From Luscinia megarhynchos (Eukaryota > Chordata > Aves > Passeriformes > Turdidae), in assembly GCA_034336665.1 (NCBI GenBank), contig CM067568.1:15719983-15783982 (forward strand): 64,000 bases of DNA. Direction: 5' to 3'. Under the pieces are notes generated by a model. That model was not told where the DNA came from. It made no database searches and saw nothing but the letters and a program-made list of their open reading frames with translations. The position numbers and the translations under genes are program-made. Each line of letters begins with the position of its first letter. Within the stretch, counting starts at the first letter, position 1. Positions 1 through 11,868 of the stretch are shown in pieces.

Positions 1-3000
1 ATTTTATATAAAAATATTAATGCAGGCACACAATCCGTGTGCTTTCTGTATAGCACATTATAACTTTCTGCCTGACCTATACTATGAATTATCTCCATGT
101 TGTCATGCAGTCTCTGCAACAGCACAGTTACTGATTCTACAGAAGGGAACTAACTGGGGTTTCCCTGCCTGCAGCAAAATATGTGAACTGGGAGTAAAAA
201 GGAATGAAAAGATGGCCTTGACAGCAAGCCTGACTCTAATGTGTGTAAGTGAGGAAACCTTGTAGTAAACCAAGTGGGCTTGAAATTATTTTGGTCAGTA
301 AGGTAATAAAAATGGCAACCTGTATCAGCAAATAATCAAGTGTTGTAGTGCTGTTCCCTAAGCCAGGTCACAAGTCCAAAATATCAACTGCTCTTTAGGA
401 GATGGGGGAACTGGAAGGGGCAGAAAGAATAAAGGGGTGAGACAAGGATTCTGGATTTAGTGTTTCACAGGTACCTTCATAATAAATTATTTGGCACTTG
501 CATTCTTCATAGGCATCTCTCATGATGATCCTAATTATTCGATGTATATATTCTTACAGAACTGCACTGTCTGAGGAAAACAAAATGCTGATAATAAAAA
601 AACCAAAATGAAATAAAATGCTGACAACCTGCAACAAAGCTTTATAAGAACTGTTATGTCTGGTATAAGACCAAAACTGGTAATGCTTCATAGAATACTG
701 AAGAGCCTCGGGTTTTTTGCCACTTAGGAAGAATAAAGCTTTTCTTCACTCAAACTTCAAATGGGTGCATTTTTAAAGGTTAACACAGAAGTATTATAAT
801 ATCCATTTCTTACTTTCACTGTTCCAAGCAGAGCTTTATCTTATTTTTTATCAATGTGTAGTGAGGGGTTTTTTGTTTCTTAAGCAAGCAGATAATCCAT
901 TATTCTAGAATGTGGAGTGTCTGGCGATATACATCAATGGACTATAATTTTTCATTGAATTAGCTGTCAGAAGGAAAAAAATAGGAGCTGTTTTTGTGAA
1001 TTATGATCTATCCCAAGTTTTTAAATAAGAAAGGGGGGTTGTGTGCAAGTTGACTTGTAATGATGATGCATGGAGTTAAAGCACAACAACATTTTTTGTT
1101 AATATTTGGAGAAAAGAGATCAGGGTTGCAGGTTGGAGTGAAAAACAGGTCAAAGTGGAGAAGCCATCCAACATTAAGTTTGCTTTGTACCATTTCTTTA
1201 TAGGCCCTTTCAATTGTCCCATGGGCACGTGAAAAACTGAAGGAGCCTGTGCTGGTGTTTAATGTGAAAGAGAGTTTAATATAAAGGTTAAATAAAATCA
1301 TGGAATGAGTATGGCTGCAAGTTATAGATAAGGAGAAAGCTGGATAGGCAGGGGAAGAAATGCCAGCTCTGCTGGAGGCAGAAAGAATTCCAGTGATTAG
1401 AGGTTTCCTTCTCTCCTCACCTGGAGCTGAACCCAGCAGTCTTTGCCTGGCTCGCTTGTCTGGGCTAGCAGAGCAAATGCCATTGTAGATGCCTGTGTGT
1501 CCTGCACTGAAACTGTGCCTGAACAATCTGTGCAGCAGGCCTGCAGCCTTGGGCTGCTGCATTTTGAAATTTGGCTTGGTTGGCACTGGATGCCTAAAAT
1601 CACGTTAATGTACATATTTTTGGGTATGGACTATGCAGTACATATCTAAAATCCAGGGGACAAAAACCCTCGCAGTTACATCCCTTAAATGTTGCTTTGA
1701 CTATACAATTTCTAAAGTTTTGCTTATTGGTCTAGAAGCAAGTTTAGGACAACCTGTACGTGTCTTAGGGTGTTTTTTGTTTGGTTTGTTTGTTTGTTTT
1801 TAATTTTCCTTCTATACATGATGGTTATAGGTGCTGATTGTTCTTTGTTTTTACTTTCATTAAATTATGTGACTGTGGACATACAGCGAGGCATTTTTTT
1901 GCTAATTGGTTCTTTGTTTTTTTGTTTTGTTAAAGTAAAGAAACGAGATTTACTCAGTGTAAGCGGATGTCAACATTTCCTGGTAGATAGGCTTGTTCTG
2001 TCTCTTTAAGCATCTGACAGAGGATGTTATCAGCAGGACGAGAGCACAGTGTGAAAATGGCCCATTATGAGCTACTCAAGCTACTGGAGTTTAAACTCTT
2101 ACTCATCAACCCACTGTACTATTTGACCCTAAGCAATTTAATCGGTTTTTGTCCCATTCCGCTGTCTAAGGCTGGAGAATGCTTCACATTGCAGAGATGT
2201 AAATGGCCTGGCTAATGATGTGGTAATTGACCTTTGAAAATTGCATACTAATTAGCGTGGTTGTCGCTTGGTTGTCCTCTTCACAGCACTGCAGGCAAGG
2301 CTGCTTTGATTACAGTAGCTTAGTGACTTTAAGCAAAATTACATGAACTTGCATTAAAAATCCAAGCAAAATAAGGAAGTAAGTAACAACAGCAACAATA
2401 ATAAAACATTAGATAAATAGTAGATATTACAGAATAGCATGTAAGGTGAATCACCTTTCTCAATCTGCTCTCTTTGCCTATCTGATGGGAATAAAAGATT
2501 CGAGTGGGTTTAATGGTCGACTTTGACGTTAATTCTTCTGGATCCTGAATGCAAACTAGCAACGTTGTGATTGTGACCCCAAACAGCAAGCTTTAAACAC
2601 TCAAGATTTATCTAAAATCCCTGGTGTACAAGTTGAAATTCTTTATGTATTTATGTAATTTATGTGTATAGAGAGAATGGCTCAAGCAGTACCCAACCTT
2701 CTCTTGAAAATAAGATCCCAACCTCTGTGATTGTCATGTCTCTGTTTCACCCAGTGCAGTTAATGAAGCTGTGTTCTGATGGAAATAGATGGGTAGATAC
2801 AACTAGAAATGTTAAAACAGATGACTCTACTCATAGTATTCCTTTTAAATCTTGGAAGAAGTAAAAATGGAATTTGTGAAGAAGGGAAGCGTAACAGAAG
2901 TGCTATCTTAATTAAGATATGTAGGTGGAAGAGATTTTTTGTGGGGAAAGAGTGGGCTATGAGATGTGTATCCTTAGTCATTCTTGAAGGAAAAAAAAGT

Positions 3001-6000
3001 ATCTGATCATTATATTTGCATGTGAACCTAAACTGATGATGGGTAAAATCTTCCAGGAACTTTTCATATGAAAGGATGTTAAAAACTGAAAAACATGGTG
3101 TCTTTCAGGCAACTCTAACCTGACACATGAAGTTTTTTGGCTTCATTAATTTGGCAGTTAGTTTTTAAAATTTAAACTCCTTGGTTTTCTGCCAAAACTG
3201 GTTCTCATCTAACCTCTTCAAGATTTCTTGCTTAACTCCCTTAAGCTGTCCTTCATCTACATAATGGCACAGTAAAAGGGTAAGAATTCCACTGGAAGCT
3301 TGGAAATTCTGCTTTTAATGTTAAATTACTCCATCTTTAGCCAGGAGGAAGATGTTTCCTTCCCGAGGTAGGACTGTTTGCTTTGTTCTCCCCTATTATC
3401 TGTTACTACTGAAGAAGTATATTTCCTTGTCTCTGAAGACCAGCTTTCTTGGCTAAATGCTTTTATGATATAAGACTGCACATGGGAATGGGATACATTA
3501 TGTAAGTGAGGAGTTAGGGAATTGCCTTGCATTGTAGGTTTTCCCATTGTAAGCTCAAGGGACTACTTGTCACTGGAAGTCTGTAAAAGCAGAAGTGTGG
3601 CCAGGCAGCAGTTGTGCAAAGTTTGGATGAAATTTAGTGGTGGGTGTACAATATTTATTGCTTTTTTATTTATTTTTTCACTTAAGAATGGTAGCATAAA
3701 AAGTAAGAATCTTTGAGGCTTTGCCTTTGAGAGCTGAGTTCCATGCTCAGGAAAAAAATGTTTGGAGGAGGTCTGTGTATGCTCACAGATGAGAGAATGA
3801 AGGGCAGTCACTGGGAACTCACATGCAGCTTCTCTCATGTAAGAGGTATTTTGAAAGGCAGGAGGCCTAGGAACTGAGGTTTGAATTGAGAGCTGAAGAT
3901 TTATGAATTACATTATTCTTTCATTTCATGTTTGGCTTTGCATTAGTCACTTCATCCCACTAAATCCTAGACTCTCTATTTCGACTGCCCAAGTGTTTCC
4001 CAAAGTGTTGTTATTGCTGCTTTACTTTTTTATCTCTCAGGAAGAGAGATACCAAAGTGGAAGATGCCAGCTGGTAGATGTAGCAAATTTTTCTTTCCTG
4101 GCCTTAAATTGTTTAAGTATCAGGGAGTATTTTATAGCTAGCAGCTCTCTGATCTTGAAAGTCCAGTAGAGTTTTACATTCACTGCTGTGCCTGAGCAAA
4201 CACAATGAAAAGGCAGCGTGTGGATGGTACCCTGTGTTGTCTTCTCCTCAGTAATGGGGAAAGACAGAAACAGCACTGATTTTCTGATTCTGTTTCCAAG
4301 TAGTTTCCTTTTATCTGCTTCACTTTATAGCCATTTCCTCCTGGGTTTTTCCACTGTAATGACTCTAACAATCACTGACATAGGTTGCAGGGTTTGAGGG
4401 CTTTTTTCCAGAGTGCTGTTAAAATTTCCAAAAGTGCCATGGAAATGTTAGTTAATGTTCTGATGCTCTCAAACATGAGGTCCAGATTCTGACTGGGGTG
4501 AAGTATTCTTGCCTTTCTTTGAAGGATGGATGACTGGGTTTATGCCTGGGATTTGTCTACAAAGACTTTTTGTTGAGCATTTAGGATCTAGCAAAAATGT
4601 GAATAACAGCAGCCGGAGTCAAATTTGGCAAGGGCTTTGTTAGGATCACCAAAAAAAGCCAGTGTTCAAACAATTTATGTTGCTGCCTTTGCCACGGACA
4701 CACAAAGTATTTTTTACTTAGCACTTCAGAGAATCTGTTTCATTGTGTCCAATAATTTGAAGTACATAATCTGCAAAAAAAATTTGTATTTATTTCTTTT
4801 GAGACAGTTTGCTTCTCTCTGAAGATAAAGCATAAAGGATGTCTGATAAGTGGCACAATGATCTTTTTTATGATCAGAATTTATTCCTGATATACTCAAG
4901 TTTCCATTTTTGTCCTCTTTTCATACCAGTCAGCAACTGACAGATTAGTTTAAAGCTTCTGATTGCAGTTGCTTTCCTGCAATGTACATGTTGGTTTTAC
5001 ACTTGGTGTCCCACCCGCTGTTGCCACACAGAATCCCTTAGGTCAAAGCCAGCCAAATTCCATGGGGGCAAAAGTGTTCCTTTGAGATTTGTACTGGATA
5101 CTGAAGTACAGAGAGTTCATCAGTGTGTCCCTCACCAAGAAAGCATTTTTACTTACTTTTGCACAGACCCTTCTGAACTAGGAACTGCAAAAGAACAACT
5201 TACTGGCTGCCAGATTTGTTCTTATTTACAGCTGTAAATGTCAGATTCCTTGAATAAATAATTTAATTTATAATGCTTGGCAATAAGCATCTGTATCAGC
5301 AGTCTGAATTTGAGATTGAGGTCTATTTCCTTTACCCTCGTGTGAGAGGGGCATCTCAGAGTCCCTTCAGTGTGTCCGTGCAGAAGCAAGGGTGGTAATG
5401 GAAGAGCTGAATGAATCTTTGAGGACACTGGGGAGGATGTGCAAGAACAAGTTCATAATCAAGTTTAAAAAGAGATTCAGAGTGAGGGCCTGGCACTTTT
5501 TATTTGTTTCAAATTTAAAATATTGTAGTGACTAAGCACGTATTATTTAGCTGCTGTACTCACCTATATATGGCATGTGATCTGTTTTATAAAACTTGTG
5601 TTATCCTGTTGTATTTCTTGATCCCTCGTTTTTCAATTACTCTATATTTGACCAAAATTGCAGCCTTTTTTTTTAGTATTTAAAGAGTTTCCCTTCCTTT
5701 ACTTTCTTAAGGGTTCTTTATAAAAAACAGTTTTACTTGTTGGAGATGAGGTTTTTTGTATTGGAATCTGGGTGCTGTTTCATTATTAACAAAACCAATC
5801 TAGCTTTAAACGTTTTTTAGTTTAAAAATTGCTTGTAGCTTTTAGCACCTTAGTGTAAGAACACTTGGCTAAATTAAAAAAAAAAAAAAGGGATAAAAGG
5901 AAAGAAGCCAGTTTTGCCATAGAAAACTTGACTGTTTTTCTATCTGCTTGTTTTGTATGCTTCAGGGATTTGTATGTGCCTGATCGTGTTTAATTTTAGC

Positions 6001-9000
6001 TAAAGGCTCTTTCTCAGAAATATCTCTCCTGTTCTCCCTCTGTGGTACTTCCAGACTTCTCCTGGATTATATCATTAGCTAAATTTTGCAGCAGAGACTT
6101 TTATACCGACTGGAACTTACTGGGTGGAGCATGTTGGTAACTCATACAGTTCTTTCCTGTTCTTGGGCTAAAGGGGCAGTGCCTGCTCTAAATTACCTGC
6201 TCTCTGCTCTTGCCAAGAACATCAGTCTTCTCTTACTATTTTTTATGCTCTTTTATGAGCCTTCCTTTGAGATGGACAGAATTTTGGGGACTGATCTGAA
6301 TGAGGGTCTTCATGCTCTACAGCCCTTTGCCAGAGTTATATAAATACCTGTTGTCCCTGTGCCCATCTGCGTGAATCAGGGCAGCCTTCACCTCCCACTG
6401 AAGCATTTCTTCTGCCACAGTAGTTGTGTTAACCCTGTGTAAGGACCTCTCTCTAACACCAAAACTAATTACTGAATTCTGCCCAGCTGCTTCTGGTTTT
6501 AAAACTTAAAAATGATTTAAAGTAAACTGAAAAGAATGCACTTGAGTACTGTGAAGTCTGATACCAAACTTTACATTACATTAACTCTTTTGGCTGGCCC
6601 TTCCGAAGAGTGATATGTCTGTGTTCATTTGCTCCAAGCCTATCTCCAGGAAACTGCCCCAAGAGGGGGATCAAAGCAGGCAGTGTGCCAGAGGTTTGTG
6701 TTTCAGACAGTTTGGCACACACTGAAAGCTTGGTCTTTCCTGTATTACGCCATGGGCAGATGTCCATTAAGAATGATTAGGCAAAATTTATATAAAGATC
6801 TTGTAAAATGGTGTGTGGTTTTCTTTTTTTCTTTTCTTTTTTTTCTTCTCATCCCCTATCCTCTTACTTGAGACATTTTGTGTGGGTGTGTATTTTTTTC
6901 TAAATTTACAAACCCTGGCTTTTGCCCTGGTCCGGTAGAAACTGCTCACCCACCCTTTTCCGTTTCCAGGCGGATTGCTGTTCTGTTATTACAGTTCTGT
7001 AACTTTCTCCAACGCTGTCCTGGTTTGCTTATTATAAACAGCTTGCAATAACCCTTTCAATGCTGCTGTGATTTTTGCTTTAAATCAGGACTGCCTGTTG
7101 TATTCATTAGAAAAACCAAACCAAAACAAAAATCTTCTCCTAAAAAGCAGATTAAAGACTTCTCCCCTGTTATGGCTTTCTCTTTGGCTATAGGAAATGT
7201 ATTACGGCTTTCATTTGTATATTGCCCATTTTAGTGTCCCCTCACATGGCTTTTTTATTTCTTTTCAGTATTAAGCCAAAATGTCCAGTGTAATGGGATT
7301 TCTTTACAAGTTTGGCAAAGAAATCTCTTCAGCCCTGAAGCTGAGGCAGCACTATCTTTACATGCCAAATGAATCAGAAGAATTTGAGGATAGCATTTAC
7401 ATCTAGCTATGTCTTAGAGTCAGTTTTCCTGTTCTCCTCTTTTTTCATTCCCTATAAAGCAACAATTGATAGTGATATGTAAGGTCTTTGTTCCTCCAAT
7501 ATCAGTGTTTAAATTAAAGTCTGAATTATGAAAGTAGTTAGGTAGAAGTGAACCTGGCTGACCCACTGTTTGGTAAAGTGCTGTAAGTGTATAATCAGCC
7601 CAGAAAAGCAGCCTCAAATTTGTTTGTTGTAACAGTTCAGTATTTCATTGATTATCTTGGGAATTAACTTGAGTAGTCCTTAAGTGCAACAGATGATGCA
7701 AGACAGTAGAAAACAAGGCTAAGCATTAAGTTAGTGGGTATTTTCCAGGAGAAAGAGAGTAAATTGTTTTTTCAGTAGTCAAATAGATGAATTAAAATGG
7801 ATTTTTCAAAAGGGGATTAACAATATGCCTATAAAATAACAATAAATATACTGTAGAAGTAACTTTTTAACATTTGTGAAACCATGGCTCTGGCAAATAG
7901 GGTACATATGGGCACTCTGTCTCCTGTCTTTCCTGACCAGATGTGGAAAACTGAGGTTGCTAGTGAGTATTTCTTTTTAGATGTAGAAAGATGTTTCATT
8001 CATATGCAAAGCTCCCCCTGGATGAATAATTAAGCTCTGAGTGTACTGTAAGTCTGTCCAAGTAGTGGAGGACTGGCTATTCTCTTCTGTACTCAGCCTT
8101 TTACTTAGCATGTACATTTCCTTATTAAATGGGCATTTATTTAACAGGAATTGAAATAGATCTTTTAATGATGTTTTCAAAGCTCAAATAGCTGGGACAT
8201 GGTTGAAAATGGTAAATCTTCCATGCTAATTTATGTTATCTAAAGAACTGCTCTTTGAGCTAATGTCCAGAGTAACTAGGCCAAATGGTACTGTTGAAAT
8301 TCCCCTTGGAAGTGGGAGCAGTAATCGGATGAATGTTTAGCCTGGGAACAAGAAAATCTGTGCTCAAGTTTAAGGGTTCTGCTTGGGAAAGGGAATTAAA
8401 GAGAAGTGGGCTGTACTGAACACTTTATTTGTCAGAAGGGAACTTAAGGAGACATAAAGATGTTTTCCCTTCTCCCATGTGCCTTCACCACAGTGAGGAT
8501 GATTCAGCTGGTGTATGGTCTCTGGAATGCATACGTGTAGGGAGAGAGAGGAGAAGAGGATTTCTTTAGGTGCAGCTAATTGAAAATACTGTAGGAGATA
8601 ATGTCTGTAGCACATTGCCTCACCATGGAGTTACCTATTCAGTGAGCTTATCATCTTGATGTTGACTGAAAATAAGGGGCCTTTTAATCTCTGTTAACAA
8701 AACACATTTCTCCAGAAGACCTCTCTGAAGCAGGAATTCATTGTTTCTGAAGCCATGGTGTTGGCAAGTAGGCTTAGCTGTGTTTCTGTGGTGAGTTCTT
8801 TTGTCCATGATAGCATCTTGGGATCCCAGCATCGATGTGGCTGACTCTGGCTCTGATTGGACAGTTTATATTTAGTTGCTGGCTTCCTATAATAGTTTTC
8901 AGATGGAGATGTTAAAGAACACATACCCTTGTGCTGCTGTAATCCTGAAAGAGCATGGGAGAGTGAAAAAGAAAAAAGGGAATTGATGTATTTCTGCAGA

Positions 9001-10029
9001 AGTAGAGTTTCAAAAAAACCAGCAGCTGCTTTCAGCAGAACTCTGAAATTAATTGTTTAAAAATTAGGTAGCCAGTGAAAACAAAACGCTCAGAAAATTC
9101 ATGGGTAAATCACTTAAATTTTGTATCCAGAAAGGTACTTAAAAAAAGCTGTGGGATGTTCTGCCTTTTTTTTTGTTTTTTTAAATTACCACAAAAATAT
9201 TATTCTCTAGTTTAGAATAGCAGTCAATTGCTGTTAAGTAATAATTATCAGATACCACCTCATGACAGCTCCCATGTTCCATATTGCTGGTGCACCTCCA
9301 ATGCAAATTAGTAGATACCCAAAGAAATCCCAGTGTCATATATCATTCAGTTATTCTGGATCTTTTTATACATCTTAAAAGATGTGTCTTTTATTTCCAG
9401 TAAAGCTGCAAACATTCCAGAGCCTGCATTTTACTCTGAGCCTGAATTTAAGGTGACCTCTCTAAAATCTTATATTCCAAGAAGAAAACTGAGTACAAGT
9501 TTTCATTTGAGATGGGTTTGCAGAGCATTTAGAAATTATCTTTATGTAGCATTTTTGATTTATTAACTCTATTTTTTTGTTCTCTAAATTATTAGCCAAA
9601 TAAATCATCCTTTGATAAATTTCCAAGAATGTGTCTGTGCTTTACTAGTAGTTAGGTAGCTGCCTGCAGGGACCTGACCCTGAGCTGTTCCATGGCCACA
9701 GGAAATCTTGGCCAGCTCCTGAGGGACACAGGGGCCTGACCATAGCAACTGCAATAATTATGCCCTGATGCCAGCCAGTACATAGAGAGGATCTTTGTAA
9801 AGCTGAGAAGAACATGAGGTATCATTCCCAGAATGTATATGATAGAAACAATGCTGCAAATACTGTGCTTGTAATGTATTTTTGGACCTATTTGGAGTCC
9901 TGGCCACTCTGTCATATTTTGAGGATGAAAATTCTAAAGCATGCTCTAGTCTCATTTGACTTGAGCTAGGTTGTGTCATGGTTACACAGCACAATTTTCT
10001 TTTTTTTTCTACCAGCTAGAACTGGGAGC
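1..10029. other. AT-rich sequence without a recognisable gene
   Basis: No frame resembles a known protein or has consistent splice signals. The longest, on the - strand at 1008-1586 (192 codons), has no domain-like pattern and is probably chance. A GTTT-rich run lies near 1771-1800 and a homopolymeric A run near 5875-5889. The segment about 2010-2340 contains homeodomain-like TAAT words and may be a conserved noncoding element, but that cannot be judged from one sequence. Confidence 0.6.
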
Positions 10030-10560
10030 AAATCATAGAAAGTTGGGGATGAGACACCTGCAGAGGTCATCTCATCAGTCTCCAGCTCTGGAGCAAGATC
10101 ATCTCAAAGACCTGCAATAATGCAGACTCTGTAATCTATTCCTGTACTTAAAACCCAATTACACACACATACTAAGCCAAAATAATCCTAACCTGGTGTG
10201 TTTCTTGCTTAATTCAAATGCCTTTGTGATGGACAGAGCAGGAAGAACATTTTGTTTTCTTTCTCTTTACGTTCTTGGAAGGTGTTGTCTTGTTTTTCTT
10301 TCTTGGTTTTCGCATCTGTAAGACAGATAATCCTCTTGATGCTCTCTGGGCTTCAGCTAATTCTACATCTGCCTTCAACTAGGGTGCCATGGGTTGAGCA
10401 CTGTGCTTCAGATGAGGCCAGATAGATGCTGAGAATTTCTGTCTTGCAGATGCAGCATGTTTGTACAGCTCAGTCTCATTGTCTTTTAGCAACAGGACCA
10501 CGTTGATTTCCTCAGCCTGTAGTTCAGTGTAGCTCCTTCTCTTCACTTTTGTGATCTATA
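10030..10560 (-). mobile_element. Ancient, degraded CR1 LINE fragment
   Basis: Read on the + strand it looks like the reverse complement of a CR1 3' region. ATCATAGAAAG near 10034, then GACACCTGCAGAGGTCATCTCATC, recall the usual AGAATCATAGAA...GACCT..AGGTCATCTAGTC tail. Further on, GCTCTCTGGGCTTCAGCTAATTC near 10340, CTAGGGTGCCATGGGTTGAGCACTG near 10380 and CTTCAGATGAGGCCAGA near 10407 match the conserved CR1 body. Identity is low and indels are many, so this is an old insertion. Boundaries are approximate and the part at 10120-10260 is barely recognisable. Confidence 0.6.
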
Positions 10561-11512
10561 GTCCCTATGTAGATGTTCTTGATTACACCTAACTGTATAA
10601 TGAGCCACGTGCCTCAAAGAAATTACAAAGAAATAAAGTAATTCTTTTTTGGCTGGTTTTCTAGAACTGTTTAAACTACTTAAAATAAAAATGCAGTTTG
10701 ACAAGCACTATGTCTTTAGAAATTTAAGCTATTCAAATATGAATAAGGTTTTACTCGGGCTAGAGTTCCATGGGATTGATTGCTTCTGCTTTTTTAGGTA
10801 GTGAATATTTAATCTTTATATTTGTCTAGTGTGCAGTTTTCCCATTATCCTAAAGTAGTTTCACCTGAGCCACAAGTGATGGTCATTTCAACATCCATTG
10901 ATAAAAATATTTTTCATGTGATTTATTACTTAAGTCAGTGTTGATCTGCTCACAGACAGTAAATGATCAACAACTACCTGGAGTGATTTTTGCATTGTGT
11001 GGTAGACGTACAATGCTGTGTGTCTGTCTGGTTCACAGCTATCAGGGAATGGCAGGGTGAACAGAAAGGGGAGGAAAACAGCCTCATCAGAGACCGTGCA
11101 GTTCTGTGATTTATGCAGGGGAGTTTGCCCAGCACTGGACTGATAGAGGATATTTTTCCCTGCAGCATTCAAGTGTGAATTTAGATCTGCGTGTTTTTAA
11201 CCTAAATAAGCTTTTTAACCACTAATCGTATGTTCCTTTCCACATGTGTAGTTTCTAACTTGATACTGGGGGGAGAAAAAAAAAAAACAAAAAAAACAAA
11301 GATACACCAAAAAGGGCTGAGTCTTGGTTATCTAAGGATTCTTGTTACATTGCCTTCTGCTCTGAAGGTAGTGCTTGAGTAATAGTTGCAGCAGGCTGGG
11401 GAGCAGGAGGGAATAGATCTGAAGCTGCTTGCGGGCTATTCAAAACAAGAGCAGCTCACTGATAAACTGCAGCTTTCTACAGAATTTATTCTTGTGCGTG
11501 CAGGAAGAGCTT
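10561..11512. other. Noncoding interval before the candidate upstream exon
   Basis: AT-rich with an A-rich run near 11276-11300, becoming less AT-rich after about 11380. No TATA box or island is evident. If the exon at 11831 is a first exon, its 5' UTR and start site probably lie between about 11400 and 11830. Confidence 0.5.
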
Positions 11513-11697
11513 TAGGTACTTTGTAAACAACTCCTTCTCTGTGAGTTTTTGCTGCTTTTCCTTAGTGGGCTCCGAGGTTTTGTGAGAGGTGCGTTGGGGA
11601 GATTTTACACCTCCAGACTCCTGTTTGGCTGCAGGCAGTTTCCTCTGGGCTTCCTGCTCAGTGGCTCTGGTGGTGGTTTCGCATTGTTCCCCACTGA

Positions 11698-11704
11698 TGA
11701 GTCA
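11698..11704. promoter_or_regulatory. AP-1 consensus site upstream of the candidate alternative exon
   Basis: Perfect TGAGTCA in the context TGATGAGTCAGAG, about 130 bp before the ATG at 11831. Nearby AACCACC and AAACCACC words resemble RUNX sites. Together they could mark a tissue-restricted promoter. Motif evidence only. Confidence 0.35.
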
Positions 11705-11830
11705 GAGAAACAGGAAAGAGATCCCCTGGTGAACAAAAAGCGCAACCACCAAACAGGTGCCTGTATTCTGGTGCTGCAGAGGACAAACCACCTCATTCTG
11801 GACTTTTTCCTAAGATTCTTATCTGCAAGT

Positions 11831-11868
11831 ATGAGACTCAGGAGGAATGGGTCATACACGCTGAACGG
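11831..11868 (+). CDS. Candidate alternative first coding exon of MOB2
   Basis: An ATG at 11831 (A at -3) opens the peptide MRLRRNGSYTLNG and runs straight into a strong splice donor, GTAAGA at 11869. The last codon is split as GG|G, so splicing to the exon at 55028 gives ...YTLNG-KSKGKPNGKKP in frame. This resembles the human MOB2 arrangement, where a short alternative N-terminus ending in Gly (MDWLMG) joins the same KSK segment. The frame is open back to a TAG at 11513. The 5' edge is unknown: the segment may be a first exon with its 5' UTR upstream, or part of a larger internal exon, because an acceptor-like TTTTCCTTAG ends at 11565. An AP-1 consensus lies 127 bp before the ATG. The phase match and donor are seen directly; assignment to MOB2 is inference. 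Confidence 0.5.

Noticed and set aside
1008..1586. 192-codon open frame on the - strand
   Set aside because: No domain, signal peptide or family resemblance, no splice or promoter context, and composition like the surrounding noncoding DNA. One frame of this length is expected by chance in 64 kb read six ways.
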